From Spirosoma pollinicola (GTDB lineage Bacteria > Bacteroidota > Bacteroidia > Cytophagales > Spirosomataceae), in the NCBI RefSeq assembly GCF_002831565.1, contig NZ_CP025096.1, positions 8,180,468 to 8,244,467 on the forward strand: a stretch of 64,000 nt of DNA, written 5' to 3'. The translations under genes were made by a program, and so were the position numbers. This document shows, piece after piece, positions 36,231 to 45,363 of this stretch. The stretch's first letter is position 1, and each line of letters begins with the position of its first letter. The notes under the pieces were generated by a model, which saw only the letters and a program-made list of their open reading frames with translations, searched no databases and was not told the DNA's origin.

Positions 36231-36256
36231 TCTCAGGAAGGAGCGTTTTTATGAGA
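36231..36256. repeat. Intergenic hairpin repeat, copy B
   Basis: TCTCAGGAAGGAGCGTTTTT followed by ATGAGA fits the TCTCA-GGAGCG-TTTT-TGAGA family. It is preceded by TTTAAACGCCC at 36187. Confidence 0.5.
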
Positions 36257-36319
36257 ATTAGTAATTCATGATTTTACACTGAATGCCGTTTATCTATTTT
36301 GATGTTCAGCGATAAACTC

Positions 36320-37414
36320 CTAGTATGGCTTAAACCGACGATCCGTTAAAAATGTGTTATCCGTCAGGGTGTACAAGAAACTGATGATATCTTTCTGATC
36401 TTGTTTGCTTAAGGGAAGACCAGTCTGAACCCCTTTTTTAAGCAAAGCGTCCAATGACGTATTATCCTGAACACCCGTAGCATAGTGATTCAGCACACGT
36501 TCCAGACTGGCCAGCCGACCGTCATGCATGTAAGGTAATGTACGGTCAATATTGCGTAGGCTGGGCACTCGGAATTTGTACTTATCGGTTTCATTCAGCG
36601 TAATAGTATAACGCCCTAAATCTGGGTTTTTCGCATTCGGATTAGGTAGTAGACCATTGTTGCGAAAGCTCTGATCGGTGAACAACTCACCCGTATGACA
36701 GCCACTACAGTGCTGGGTAAATAAGGTTAGGCCCCGAAGCTCCTGCTCCGTGAACTGGCCCCCGTCTTCGCCCCGTCGATATTTGTCATACTTCGAATTA
36801 GCCGACACCAGCGTCAGCATGTATTGGGAGAGGGCCTTTAAAAAGCGTTCCGAGGTAATGGTGTCGCTACCATAAGCGGCTTTGAATAAGGCCGGGTATT
36901 TGGCGCTATGGCGAACTTTGTCGAGTACGTGCGTTAAGGTGTCGCCCATTTCGACCGGATTCTGAATGGGCGAGATAGCCACCAGATCCAGATCATGAAC
37001 GCCACCGTCCCAGAAGAACGCCTTGTTCCAGGCCATATTCTGAAGGCCCAGACCATTGCGGGGGCCTCGCTGATCCCGGATGCCGTGGCTCAGCACGTGA
37101 TCGGTATGGGCAAATCCGGTTTCGGGTATGTGACAGAACGCGCAGGTAATGGTTCCGTCCTGGGAAAGCATGCCGTCAAAAAATAACGTTTTCCCCAAGG
37201 CCACCCCCTCATACGTAAGCGGGTTTTTGTTCAGATCATAGACCGGATCAGGAAAATTAGCCGGTCTACTCCAGGGGTAGGGCGTCGTCTGATAATCGAC
37301 CACCGGCGACGGATCGGGTTTAATTGATTCTACGCCTTTTGTCTGCTGACAAGCCGCCACCAGCCCGAAAATACCCGCACTCAGCAATAGACTGACAAAT
37401 GCCCAACGATTCAT
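36320..37414 (-). CDS. Di-haem cytochrome c peroxidase, MbnH/MauG-like (1)
   Basis: The 364-residue protein is a lipoprotein (LVAACQQ, C22). Haem sites are CAFCH (C91-C94-H95) and CSGCH (C236-C239-H240). FFWDGGVHDLDL, RVPSLRNIDRTLPYMHDGRL and a C-terminal LYTLTDNTF are typical of the cytochrome c peroxidase/MauG superfamily. It starts 2 bp after the stop of an MbnP-like gene, the pairing in which MbnH oxidises a tryptophan of MbnP to kynurenine for copper binding. Whether it acts as peroxidase or tryptophan oxidase cannot be told by eye. Last gene of a five-gene run. Confidence 0.88.
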   Translation of the reverse strand: MNRWAFVSLLLSAGIFGLVAACQQTKGVESIKPDPSPVVDYQTTPYPWSRPANFPDPVYDLNKNPLTYEGVALGKTLFFDGMLSQDGTITCAFCHIPETGFAHTDHVLSHGIRDQRGPRNGLGLQNMAWNKAFFWDGGVHDLDLVAISPIQNPVEMGDTLTHVLDKVRHSAKYPALFKAAYGSDTITSERFLKALSQYMLTLVSANSKYDKYRRGEDGGQFTEQELRGLTLFTQHCSGCHTGELFTDQSFRNNGLLPNPNAKNPDLGRYTITLNETDKYKFRVPSLRNIDRTLPYMHDGRLASLERVLNHYATGVQDNTSLDALLKKGVQTGLPLSKQDQKDIISFLYTLTDNTFLTDRRFKPY

Positions 37415-37416
37415 AG

Positions 37417-38226
37417 CTACTGAGCGGAATGATGGGTGACGCGAAACATACCGGCATAATTCGAAGCGATGGTGGACGAGAAGGTCGAAACCATGACCGT
37501 CGGGTTAGCGGCCAGACTGATTCGGGCTGAACCCTCGAAGACCTTCAGCACATCTGCCTGAATGACTACCCCAGCCGTTTGACCAACGCCCAGCTGAAGG
37601 CCGCCCCCCGACAGGGGGAGGCTGACGGTGCGCAGGTTATTGATAGTTTTGGAATCGTAGCCACCAAACAAACCGACGTGATACTGAAATCGACTTTCGC
37701 CCGTCGGATCGGGAGCCACCGCCGGTGAGCTTCCTTCAAGCTTAAAAAAGATATAGCCCGAGTTCCAATCCCAGTACATACCGCCGTTATGACCGCCCCC
37801 CGGTTCGAGCACGCCTTTGCGACGGCTCACGTCCATTGTACTGCGCAGGCTATCCACGCCAACCAGGTACGTAACGCCCGTGTAGGCTCCAGTTGGCACC
37901 CCGTGCAGGGTAATTGTCTGGGAAGCCGGATCGGATTCGCGAACCAGAAAATAACTGCTGTCCTGGGGTACGGTGTAGGTGCTACCGTCAGACCGTTGAA
38001 GCCGGATATTACTGACAAAATAATTGAGCAGACTCACCCCGAACGGCTCGCCCGAGGAGTTGGTATAGCTACCCGTAGCCAACTGTAGATCCTGATTACC
38101 GACGACATTGTTAAAGGTAAGTTGCAGGGTTCCTGTATCGGGGTCTGGCTGTTGATTGGTGCAGCCCATCAGCCAGCTACTCAGGACAACGCCCAGCGAA
38201 AGACTCCAGAGAATAAATGGTTTCAT
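37417..38226 (-). CDS. MbnP-like copper-binding lipoprotein (1)
   Basis: The 269-residue protein is a lipoprotein (SSWLMGCTNQQ). LQLTFNNVVGNQDLQL, LLNYFVSNIRLQRSDG, GVDSLRSTMDVSRRKGVLEP and MYWDWNSGYIFFKLEG mark it as MbnP-like; the two tryptophans of MYWDWN are shared by all three copies here. MbnP proteins bind copper through a kynurenine made from tryptophan by MbnH (known for methanotroph proteins). Paired with the peroxidase at 36320-37414. Confidence 0.88.
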   Translation of the reverse strand: MKPFILWSLSLGVVLSSWLMGCTNQQPDPDTGTLQLTFNNVVGNQDLQLATGSYTNSSGEPFGVSLLNYFVSNIRLQRSDGSTYTVPQDSSYFLVRESDPASQTITLHGVPTGAYTGVTYLVGVDSLRSTMDVSRRKGVLEPGGGHNGGMYWDWNSGYIFFKLEGSSPAVAPDPTGESRFQYHVGLFGGYDSKTINNLRTVSLPLSGGGLQLGVGQTAGVVIQADVLKVFEGSARISLAANPTVMVSTFSSTIASNYAGMFRVTHHSAQ

Positions 38227-38318
38227 AGCCGTAGAGGGTTTGGAATGAAGTCAATGTAGTAGCCAGCTAATCACTCGTTTAGTAACGAAATAATCGGGCA
38301 GGCATTACGTTTATGGGC

Positions 38319-39239
38319 TCAGAATAAAAACGTAACGTGCGTGGTTAGCTGGTCGTTAGCCAGCAGCTCACCCTCTGATAGATACTGCGATAGGGGATGC
38401 CGGTAACTGACGCCGAAGGAAAGTTTGTTCAGATACACTTCGGTCCCCAAATTTAAATAAGTGGCATACCCGCCCGTCTGCTTGTTCATCACGCCTTCCC
38501 GGATGTCGTGGCCAGCCTGCTCGACAAACACCCCCGCATTGGGCATGATGGATCGGCTGCCTAAACTGGTCAGATAAAACACGGAAGCCGACGTGTTGAG
38601 TCGGTTCCCAAAGCGGTACCCATTGGGATTCGTGGTGGTTACCCGGTAGGAAACGTCGGTGTTAAGGCCCCAATTTTTGTAGCGGGCGGTGTAGATCAGA
38701 TTCCCGATCCAATCGGTGCTTCCCGTGCCTAACTGGAAATTGGCGTTCGCTACATCCAACAGGCTATTTTCGTCATAACGGAAACGCCCGGTTGCTAATT
38801 TAACACCACCACCGACCAGTAAATTATGATTGACGGCATGGACGATTGAATCATCCATAAACGTGTTGATCAGGTTATAGTGCGCTACTATCGTTATATC
38901 ACCCAAACCGCTCAAAGGCGTTACAGCTCCGGTTTTAAGCAGGGTTTGCTGACTGAACTGGTAAGGGACAAAGGCCATAACCTGCACCCGCTTGGCGGGA
39001 TAAAATCGCCCCCAGAGTTCAGCCGTGCGAAACTGTTCCCGGCTGCTTAAATTCAAGCTGGTCAAATGCGAGTTAAAGCTGTTGTACCGGTAACGTACCC
39101 CCAGAAATCCCCGGTGGCCCTGGGGTAGGATGCCAAAAAATGATCCGCCGTTACTGCACCCGCATAAATCGCAGGCCTGCCCGGAAAAGGTCGATAGCGC
39201 CATCAGGCCAACCAGAATAAAGTTTTTCATATAATTCAT
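38319..39239 (-). CDS. Outer-membrane beta-barrel protein with CDLCGC motif
   Basis: From the methionine encoded at 39237-39239, about 306 residues. A signal peptide (FILVGLMALSTFSGQA) leads straight to CDLCGCSNGG, then alternating beta strands (GVRYRYNSFNSH, VQVMAFVPYQFSQQ, NLLVGGGVKLATGRF) and a C-terminal aromatic residue (THVTFLF) as in outer-membrane barrels. The cysteines just after the cleavage site could bind metal. It starts 1 bp before the stop of the second peroxidase gene, so it is translated with the MbnP/MbnH genes. A transport or metal-presentation role is inference. Confidence 0.75.
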   Translation of the reverse strand: MNYMKNFILVGLMALSTFSGQACDLCGCSNGGSFFGILPQGHRGFLGVRYRYNSFNSHLTSLNLSSREQFRTAELWGRFYPAKRVQVMAFVPYQFSQQTLLKTGAVTPLSGLGDITIVAHYNLINTFMDDSIVHAVNHNLLVGGGVKLATGRFRYDENSLLDVANANFQLGTGSTDWIGNLIYTARYKNWGLNTDVSYRVTTTNPNGYRFGNRLNTSASVFYLTSLGSRSIMPNAGVFVEQAGHDIREGVMNKQTGGYATYLNLGTEVYLNKLSFGVSYRHPLSQYLSEGELLANDQLTTHVTFLF

Positions 39240-39240
39240 G

Positions 39241-40290
39241 TTAAGGTTCGACAAAGCGCGGATCACGCAGAAACGCTTCGTCGGTCAGTGTTTTCAAGAA
39301 AGCGATAATCTGCTGCTGCTCATGCGTGGTGAGAGCAATGCCCAGACGTCCATTTTGTTGCAGCAGTGGGTCAAGATTCTGTGTCTTCTGTACGTTTTCG
39401 GTATAATGGGTCAATACCGCGTCGAGTGAATAAAAGCGGCCATCATGCATATAGGGTAACGTCTTCTCCACGTTTCGCAGACTGGGCACTTTAAACCGGT
39501 AGGTATCTTCCTCTAGTTCGGTTACGTGGGCCCGGCCTATATCGTTACTACCCTGAATGAAGAGCCCATTATTCCGAAAGCTATTGTCGGTGAATAGCTC
39601 CCCCGCATGGCAGCTACTGCATTTGGCCCGGAACACGGTTAAACCGGCCTGTTCCTCATCGGTCAGCGTTCCGCCTGGCTCCTTACGGACCCATTTGTCA
39701 TACCGGGAATTACCCGATACCAGCGTCAGCATGAATTGGGAAAGCGCCTGTAAAAAGCGGGGGCCGTTGATCTCCTCACTGCCAAAAGCAGCGTTGAACA
39801 GGGGCGGATACCGGCTACTTTTACGCAACTTAGCGATCACATTACTCGATTTGTCGTCCATTTCGACGGGGTTTTCAATAGGCGCAATGGGAGCCAGATC
39901 GAGATTGTGAACCCCACCGTCCCAGAAGAAATTCGTCGCCCAGGCCAGATTTTGAATCGGCATGGAGTTGCGTGTACCTACTTGGTTATCAATGCCGTGG
40001 CTCACCTCATGCTGATGGTGGGTAAACGCGTAGGCTTGATTATGACACTCGGCGCAGGAGATTGATCCGTCCCGTGATAGCATACCGTCATAGAATAAGG
40101 CCCGCCCCAATACGAACCCGGCTTTCGTCGGGGCGTTCTGATCAAGCGCGTAAACGGGCTGGGGAAAGTTCGCGGGCTGCGTGAAAAGGACTTCTGGCTG
40201 CGCCTGGGGGTCCGTGGTCTGACAACTCACTAACCACCCACTTGAAACCAGGAGCCAAGTCAGCCGCTGTATACCGGTGCTGTTTTTCAT
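39241..40290 (-). CDS. Di-haem cytochrome c peroxidase, MbnH/MauG-like (2)
   Basis: The 349-residue protein has a lipoprotein-type N-terminus (LVSSGWLVSCQTTD), CAECHNQAYAF and CSSCHAGELF haem sites, FFWDGGVHNLDLAPIAPIEN, and KVPSLRNVEKTLPYMHDGRF. It is clearly a paralogue of the 36320 and 49333 proteins. It lies 41 bp after the second MbnP-like gene and touches the barrel gene downstream. It probably oxidises or matures that MbnP partner. Confidence 0.88.
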   Translation of the reverse strand: MKNSTGIQRLTWLLVSSGWLVSCQTTDPQAQPEVLFTQPANFPQPVYALDQNAPTKAGFVLGRALFYDGMLSRDGSISCAECHNQAYAFTHHQHEVSHGIDNQVGTRNSMPIQNLAWATNFFWDGGVHNLDLAPIAPIENPVEMDDKSSNVIAKLRKSSRYPPLFNAAFGSEEINGPRFLQALSQFMLTLVSGNSRYDKWVRKEPGGTLTDEEQAGLTVFRAKCSSCHAGELFTDNSFRNNGLFIQGSNDIGRAHVTELEEDTYRFKVPSLRNVEKTLPYMHDGRFYSLDAVLTHYTENVQKTQNLDPLLQQNGRLGIALTTHEQQQIIAFLKTLTDEAFLRDPRFVEP

Positions 40291-40331
40291 ACGTAGCTAG
40301 TTGGCCCGGCCAAATGACCGGGCCAGGTGAA

Positions 40332-41156
40332 TCACTGCTTGTCGTTATGAACGTGATCGATTTGAAACATGGTCTTGCCGTTGTCAGCCAGGGGGATAGC
40401 CGCTGCGGGCATATGTACGCTATTGGTGGCGGCCAGGCTGATTTTATTGGGGCCATCCAATAGTTTCAGTCCATCAACAAACAGATGAATCACGGGGGCT
40501 ACGTTGCCCCGCACGGTTGCCTGGTTGGTGATCGGCAGCGTCACGGTGCGCAGATTATTGACCGTTTTAGCCGATCCATTCCAGCCGCCCCCGTAGCCGC
40601 CCACGTGTAGCCAGAATTTATGGTCGATGTTGGCCGTGGCCGGTACAGAGCCTGACGTACCTTCCATCTTCATAAACAGGTAACCTGAATTCCACGACCA
40701 ATACATGCCATCCTCGCCATAACTGGTTGGGTCCAGTACACCGGTACGGTCGCCAGCCCCACCAACGCTTTTGAGACTATCCACCCCGATCATAAAGGAC
40801 AATTCTCCGTAATTGCCTGCTGGTACGTCCGTCAACTGGATCGTTTGCGTCCTGGCATCGGCTTGGCGCACCAGAAAATACTGATTCGGAAATTTGACCA
40901 CGGTTCCATCCTCTTTTTTGAGGGCAATGTTACTCACGAAGTAATTGAATGTCGTCAGCGAAAAGGTTTCCCCGGAACCGTTTTTATAGGGAGTCGTACC
41001 TAAGACCATTTTTTGATCGCCAACTCGGTTGTCGAACTCAATAGAGACCGAGTTTTTGGCGTTGGGGTCGATGCTATCCAGCGCCTCTTTGTGGCAGGAA
41101 ACGAACGTAAAGCTGATCAGTAGAATCGAAAGTATACGGGCGAAATAATTGCGCAT
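40332..41156 (-). CDS. MbnP-like copper-binding protein (2)
   Basis: From MRNYFARILSILLISFTFVS, about 274 residues; the start at 41177 adds seven residues before the signal. The signal ends FVSCHKEA, a lipobox. MVLGTTPYKNGSGE, TFNYFVSNIALKKEDG, GVDSLKSVGGAGDRTGVLDP and MYWSWNSGYLFMKMEG match MbnP. It also has several histidines at the C-terminus (QIDHVHNDKQ). First gene of the five-gene MbnP/MbnH run. Confidence 0.88.
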   Translation of the reverse strand: MRNYFARILSILLISFTFVSCHKEALDSIDPNAKNSVSIEFDNRVGDQKMVLGTTPYKNGSGETFSLTTFNYFVSNIALKKEDGTVVKFPNQYFLVRQADARTQTIQLTDVPAGNYGELSFMIGVDSLKSVGGAGDRTGVLDPTSYGEDGMYWSWNSGYLFMKMEGTSGSVPATANIDHKFWLHVGGYGGGWNGSAKTVNNLRTVTLPITNQATVRGNVAPVIHLFVDGLKLLDGPNKISLAATNSVHMPAAAIPLADNGKTMFQIDHVHNDKQ

Positions 41157-41328
41157 GATTGGATTGATAACGGCCATACCGAATCCAGATGAAACGACTA
41201 GTGACTAGCCGTTTGTCCATCTCGATTGATCGACCAATGAAGAATAAGTAGAAAAAAAGACGATAAGTACCTCCACCAACTACCGGTTGGGAAAGGCACT
41301 AAAGCCAAAGCGGGCTTACCCGAAAAGA

Positions 41329-41712
41329 CTAGCAGTCGATTGTCGGGGGCTGAAAAATGGGAGAAAGCGGGGCTGAATAGGCCGTGAACTGGTAGACAAA
41401 CGCGGTGCGTTCGCGATGAATTAGGTAGGCCGGTAAGCAACTAAAGTCAGTAGCGTCCGTACAGAAAAGCTGGATAGACGGCGTCTTCTGCACCCGCTCG
41501 GTCGTTTCCTTATCCTGCTTGTCCTGCTGGGCTTTCAGCCGTTTGGCGAGGTAGCATTTACCATCACAATGCAGTTCAGGGCGGTCTCGGTTTTCGCAGA
41601 GGATACGAGCAATATAGTCCTTATCCAGCTGATACTGAGCAATAATGCCCCACGAACTCACCGTCGGTAGCAACGTAGCCATCAGCAATAGATAAAGAAT
41701 ACAGGTTCGCAT
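41329..41712 (-). CDS. Small cysteine-motif membrane/secreted protein (1)
   Basis: From MRTCILYLLLMATLLP, about 127 residues: one N-terminal hydrophobic segment, then ILCENRDRPELHCDGKCYLA, a C-x9-C-x3-C pattern, and a charged helix KRLKAQQDKQDKETTERVQ. The 46718-47092 protein shares this whole central part. I recall similar unnamed proteins in Bacteroidota near TonB receptors, but have no function for them. The cysteines may bind metal or form a disulphide. Confidence 0.7.
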   Translation of the reverse strand: MRTCILYLLLMATLLPTVSSWGIIAQYQLDKDYIARILCENRDRPELHCDGKCYLAKRLKAQQDKQDKETTERVQKTPSIQLFCTDATDFSCLPAYLIHRERTAFVYQFTAYSAPLSPIFQPPTIDC

Positions 41713-41824
41713 GGACAAGTCGAAAGCGCTTACAAAAATAAACAAAAAAAAGGGCTACTTCGCCAAAAGAAAGGGTAAACCTCGTTGGCGATAGCGATTA
41801 AAGGTGGCCCAACGGTCAAAAAAA

Positions 41825-44146
41825 TCAGTATTTACCGGTCACCGTTACGCCCAGCATCCGGGGAAGGCCCATCATATAACTGCCGTACCCAAACGCCATA
41901 TAGCGCACATCACCCAGGTTGCGAACCCACAGGGCTACATCGAGATGGTTACTGGTCACTCCGGCCCGGGCGTTGACCATGCCATACGCGGGCTGCTGGT
42001 AGGCATTGACGAAATCCAACTGGTATTCGCCGATGTACCTGAATTCCCCCCGGACAAAGGCTCTGACGTGTTGAGCCGAGTGCGAAAAAGGCACGCCATA
42101 CTGAATCGCCAGCATCGACTGCAAGGCTGGATTGTTAATGGCCTTGTTGCCTTTGTAATCCCTGACCACATTGGTGGCCGCATCAAAAAGCACCAGTTTT
42201 TTGTACGCGCTGTGCGATGTGCTGGCCGTCCAGTCGATCTGCAAATTTTTGACCGGCAGGGCCGATACTTCCACTTCCAATCCGTAATTGTTCATATCGC
42301 CCACATTCAGCGTGGCGTAGTTTATCCCGTCGCGGGAGGTGGATACCTGCTGGTCTTTCTGTTGAAAATAAAACGCCGTCAGATTCAGTTTGAGCCGGTT
42401 ATTCAGGAGCGTGTTTTTGATGCCTACTTCGTAGTTATCCGACTTTTCGGGGTTGTAGATGGGGGATGTTGGGTTACCGAAATTAAATCCACCCACCCGG
42501 AACCCTTTGGCATACGACCCGTAGACCATCGAATTGCCCGTCAATTTATAACTCAGAATAACCTTGGGCGTAACCGCACTGAAGGTCTTTTTTGAGGTAC
42601 TATCGGGTGAAAGAAGCGTAACCACCTTCTCTTTTTCAAGCGAAGAACTTTGCGTCAGTTCCCGGCGCTCTACGTCATACCTGGCCCCAACCGTCACATC
42701 AAACGCTGGCGTGATGGAATAGGCCGCCTGCCCAAAGAAGGCGATACCATACCCCTTTCGGCTGCCAGTACCGATGGACGCGTAGGGCGCATTCGGATCG
42801 AGGGTGGCATAATCGGTATCATAATACGTCGTGCTGCCATTCTTTATTTTTTCGCCGAACAAATACGAGCCGACGGTCCATTTCCATTTTCCGGCACCCG
42901 CCGGCGAGGAAAAGCGGAGCTCCTGGGTCAATTCGTTTTGTTTCGTCCAGGTCGTGAAGCTGATTAACTGGGCGGGGCTAAAATCAAAATCAAATCGTCC
43001 CGGCAGCCAAATATGATAATCGACGAAAGCGGTGATGGCCGTGAAGTTGACATGACGGCCGAAGTATTTTACGGCTACTGCCGTGTTGAGATTAGTTCGG
43101 CGTTCGGTATTGTCCCAGTTTCCATAAACCGTATAGGGAGTAGCGCGGGCCGCACTGTCAGTAGCCGCCCAGGGATAAGCGCCTTTATCAGTGTTGTTTT
43201 CGTAGCGGGTGTTCCAGTCGATTGTCCATTTGGCCGATGCCAGATATTTCAGGTTCACATTACCGCTAAAGGCGTGGTGGCGGTCAAGATAGCGGGTCTG
43301 CGGCGTCGGATTTGAATAAATAGCCCCCCGATTGTTCGACTGAAACCCGGCATTGACAAATAATTTATCCTTGATAAGGGGGGCATTGAGTCCCACGCTG
43401 TACCGCTGCTGACCGTAGTTACCCAGATCCATTTCGGCGAAGGCGCTGGGTTGGTTGGTCGGTCGTTTGGTAATCACGTTCAGCACGCCGCTGTAGGCGT
43501 TCCGGCCGTAGAGCGTCCCCTGGGGGCCCCGCAGGATTTCGATTCGTTCGATGTTGCTGAAATTGAAGGGGGCCGAAAAATAATCAAACTGATAGACCCC
43601 GTCCACGTACGTAGCGACGGATTGGTCATTGGAAAACCCCATAGCGCCCCTGATATTCAAGAAATTGGACCCGGTGCTGTTGCCGTGTTCCACGATGAAG
43701 GTGCTGGGAGCCAAGGCGGTGAGGTCGCTGATTGTCCACACCCGGTATTCTTCTAACTGCCTGGCATTGAGCGAGGTAACCGCCAAGGGCGTGTTTTGCA
43801 GTCTTTCTTCGGTTTTATCGGCCGTAACGACCACTTCACTCAAGGCATTGGTATTATCGAATAACGTAATGACCACCGTCTGCGGTTGGTTGGCTACGGT
43901 CACGGGTTGGATTTTGGTGGCATAGCCAATCGCACTGACCTGTAATTGGTATTTTCCGTTGCTCAACTCCAGTGAAAAATTTCCGGCTTTGTCGGCCTTA
44001 GTCCCGTCAGCACCGTTTAAGACCGAAATGTTGGCAAAGCCGACCGCTTGGCCTGAGCTGGCGTTAATTTTTCCGGTTATTATTTGGGCAAAACTGCTGC
44101 TTGTCAACAGGCAAAGCAGGATGGATAACGTATTTTTAAGATTCAT
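41825..44146 (-). CDS. TonB-dependent outer-membrane receptor
   Basis: The 773-residue protein has a signal peptide, a carboxypeptidase-regulatory-like domain (about 22-105: GKINASSGQAVGFANISVL, ISAIGYATKIQPVTV-like), a plug (NTPLAVTSLNARQLEEYRVW, IERIEILRGPQGTLYGRNAY) and a C-terminal barrel ending VTVTGKY. These import scarce nutrients using TonB. Neighbours suggest a metal or metal chelate, with copper as my guess. No TonB/ExbBD genes are adjacent. Confidence 0.88.
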   Translation of the reverse strand: MNLKNTLSILLCLLTSSSFAQIITGKINASSGQAVGFANISVLNGADGTKADKAGNFSLELSNGKYQLQVSAIGYATKIQPVTVANQPQTVVITLFDNTNALSEVVVTADKTEERLQNTPLAVTSLNARQLEEYRVWTISDLTALAPSTFIVEHGNSTGSNFLNIRGAMGFSNDQSVATYVDGVYQFDYFSAPFNFSNIERIEILRGPQGTLYGRNAYSGVLNVITKRPTNQPSAFAEMDLGNYGQQRYSVGLNAPLIKDKLFVNAGFQSNNRGAIYSNPTPQTRYLDRHHAFSGNVNLKYLASAKWTIDWNTRYENNTDKGAYPWAATDSAARATPYTVYGNWDNTERRTNLNTAVAVKYFGRHVNFTAITAFVDYHIWLPGRFDFDFSPAQLISFTTWTKQNELTQELRFSSPAGAGKWKWTVGSYLFGEKIKNGSTTYYDTDYATLDPNAPYASIGTGSRKGYGIAFFGQAAYSITPAFDVTVGARYDVERRELTQSSSLEKEKVVTLLSPDSTSKKTFSAVTPKVILSYKLTGNSMVYGSYAKGFRVGGFNFGNPTSPIYNPEKSDNYEVGIKNTLLNNRLKLNLTAFYFQQKDQQVSTSRDGINYATLNVGDMNNYGLEVEVSALPVKNLQIDWTASTSHSAYKKLVLFDAATNVVRDYKGNKAINNPALQSMLAIQYGVPFSHSAQHVRAFVRGEFRYIGEYQLDFVNAYQQPAYGMVNARAGVTSNHLDVALWVRNLGDVRYMAFGYGSYMMGLPRMLGVTVTGKY

Positions 44147-44219
44147 AGTCGGGTTGATGTACTGTCCAGTAGGTCAGCTTCACAGAAGATAAACCTGACC
44201 TACTGGACCGAATGAGACG

Positions 44220-45140
44220 TTAGTGTTTGAGGTAGGCCGTGGGCTCTTTGCGGAATCGTTCTTTACAGATTTTCGAACAGAAACCATAGGTCTTACCCAT
44301 ATAGCGAGCCGTATCCGCCACGAGTCCGTCTACTGACATCTGGCAGACCGGATCAATCGTTGAGGTTAGTGTCAATGGAGCCTGTTTTAGGGCTACCGTT
44401 TTTTTGACTACCGTTGGCCTGGTGATGGTGGTGTTGGCTTTCTTCTTTGATTGGACCCGTGTATGGCTGATGACCAATCCGTCTTGCGGTTTCCACTGGT
44501 CATATTCCATGATGCGGGCGATTTGCCGGGCAGCCTCGATGCCTTTAAGCCGGGATACCACATGGAGCGCCCCGTCGATACCCGCCGATACGCCCGCCGT
44601 CGTGATCAGCGGCCCCTGATCGACGAACCGGGTATGCTCCATCACGGTAGCGTTGGGGGTCATTTGCTGGAGCATTTGGGTGGCCGCCCAGTGGGTGGTA
44701 ATCGTCTTACCGTCCAAAAGCCCCGCTTTCCCCAGCAGAAACGTGCCGGTACACACCGACATCGTCAGTTTGCGATGGGCAGTCGTCCGCCTAATCCAGT
44801 TGACAAGGCTGCTATCCTGCATGACCTCTTCCATTCGCCCACCGGGTACCACCAAAATATCGGCTTGGGGAGCCGTTGACAGGGTATAGTCCGGGACAAC
44901 CGTAAGCATCCGCTGCATGATGGTCATGGGGCCCGACTGAGCCGCTACGGTATACACGGTAGCGCCTTCCATGTGATTAAACACTTCGAGGGGCCCGGCG
45001 AAGTCGAGCAGTTCGACACCGGGAAAGAGCAGAATAGCGACGCGGGTTGTATCGCTCTTCGTGCTGGATTGGGCCTGCATGGAGAGGCCTGTTAACAGCA
45101 TCAGCAACAGGCTGAGACTCAATTGGCTGATCTTTTTCAT
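44220..45140 (-). CDS. DJ-1/PfpI-domain protein fused to a YHS domain, secreted
   Basis: From MKKISQLSLSLLLMLLTG, about 306 residues with signal peptide; the start at 45182 is less likely. The first domain (VAILLFPGVELLDFAGPLEV, MSVCTGTFLLGKAGLLDG with the nucleophile-elbow cysteine) is the GATase1/PfpI fold usually seen at the N-terminus of AraC-like regulators, here without DNA-binding domain. The C-terminus is a YHS domain: DPVCQMSV, KTYGFCSKICKERF. YHS domains bind copper or other metals. The pairing and export suggest a periplasmic metal-linked enzyme or sensor. Confidence 0.82.
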   Translation of the reverse strand: MKKISQLSLSLLLMLLTGLSMQAQSSTKSDTTRVAILLFPGVELLDFAGPLEVFNHMEGATVYTVAAQSGPMTIMQRMLTVVPDYTLSTAPQADILVVPGGRMEEVMQDSSLVNWIRRTTAHRKLTMSVCTGTFLLGKAGLLDGKTITTHWAATQMLQQMTPNATVMEHTRFVDQGPLITTAGVSAGIDGALHVVSRLKGIEAARQIARIMEYDQWKPQDGLVISHTRVQSKKKANTTITRPTVVKKTVALKQAPLTLTSTIDPVCQMSVDGLVADTARYMGKTYGFCSKICKERFRKEPTAYLKH

Positions 45141-45153
45141 GGGATTTAATTTT

Positions 45154-45339
45154 TTAATGCGTGAGTGGCCAGAGACGAACAAGCAGACCGCCTATCCCCA
45201 GCAACAGCGTAAAATGAATAAGTGCCAGCGCTGTCCAGATGAGAGTATCCCGTTCTAGAGTTGGCTTCGGTTCGGACCATGTAATGCCCGTGTTGGTCAG
45301 CAGTTGAGATAAATCCTGACGGGTCGGTAAGGTGTTCAT
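45154..45339 (-). CDS. Small single-span membrane protein
   Basis: Sixty-one residues, with a polar N-terminus and one transmembrane helix (LIWTALALIHFTLLLGIGGL) near the C-terminus. It lies between the broken SCO1 gene and the DJ-1/YHS gene with short gaps, in the same direction. No family recognised; its context suggests an accessory role in the metal block. Confidence 0.5.
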   Translation of the reverse strand: MNTLPTRQDLSQLLTNTGITWSEPKPTLERDTLIWTALALIHFTLLLGIGGLLVRLWPLTH

Positions 45340-45363
45340 TGGCGTCCAATTAGTTTCTGTTCG

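Noticed and set aside
41804..42595. 263-codon plus-strand frame
   Set aside because: Antisense to the TonB receptor, which has unmistakable domains.
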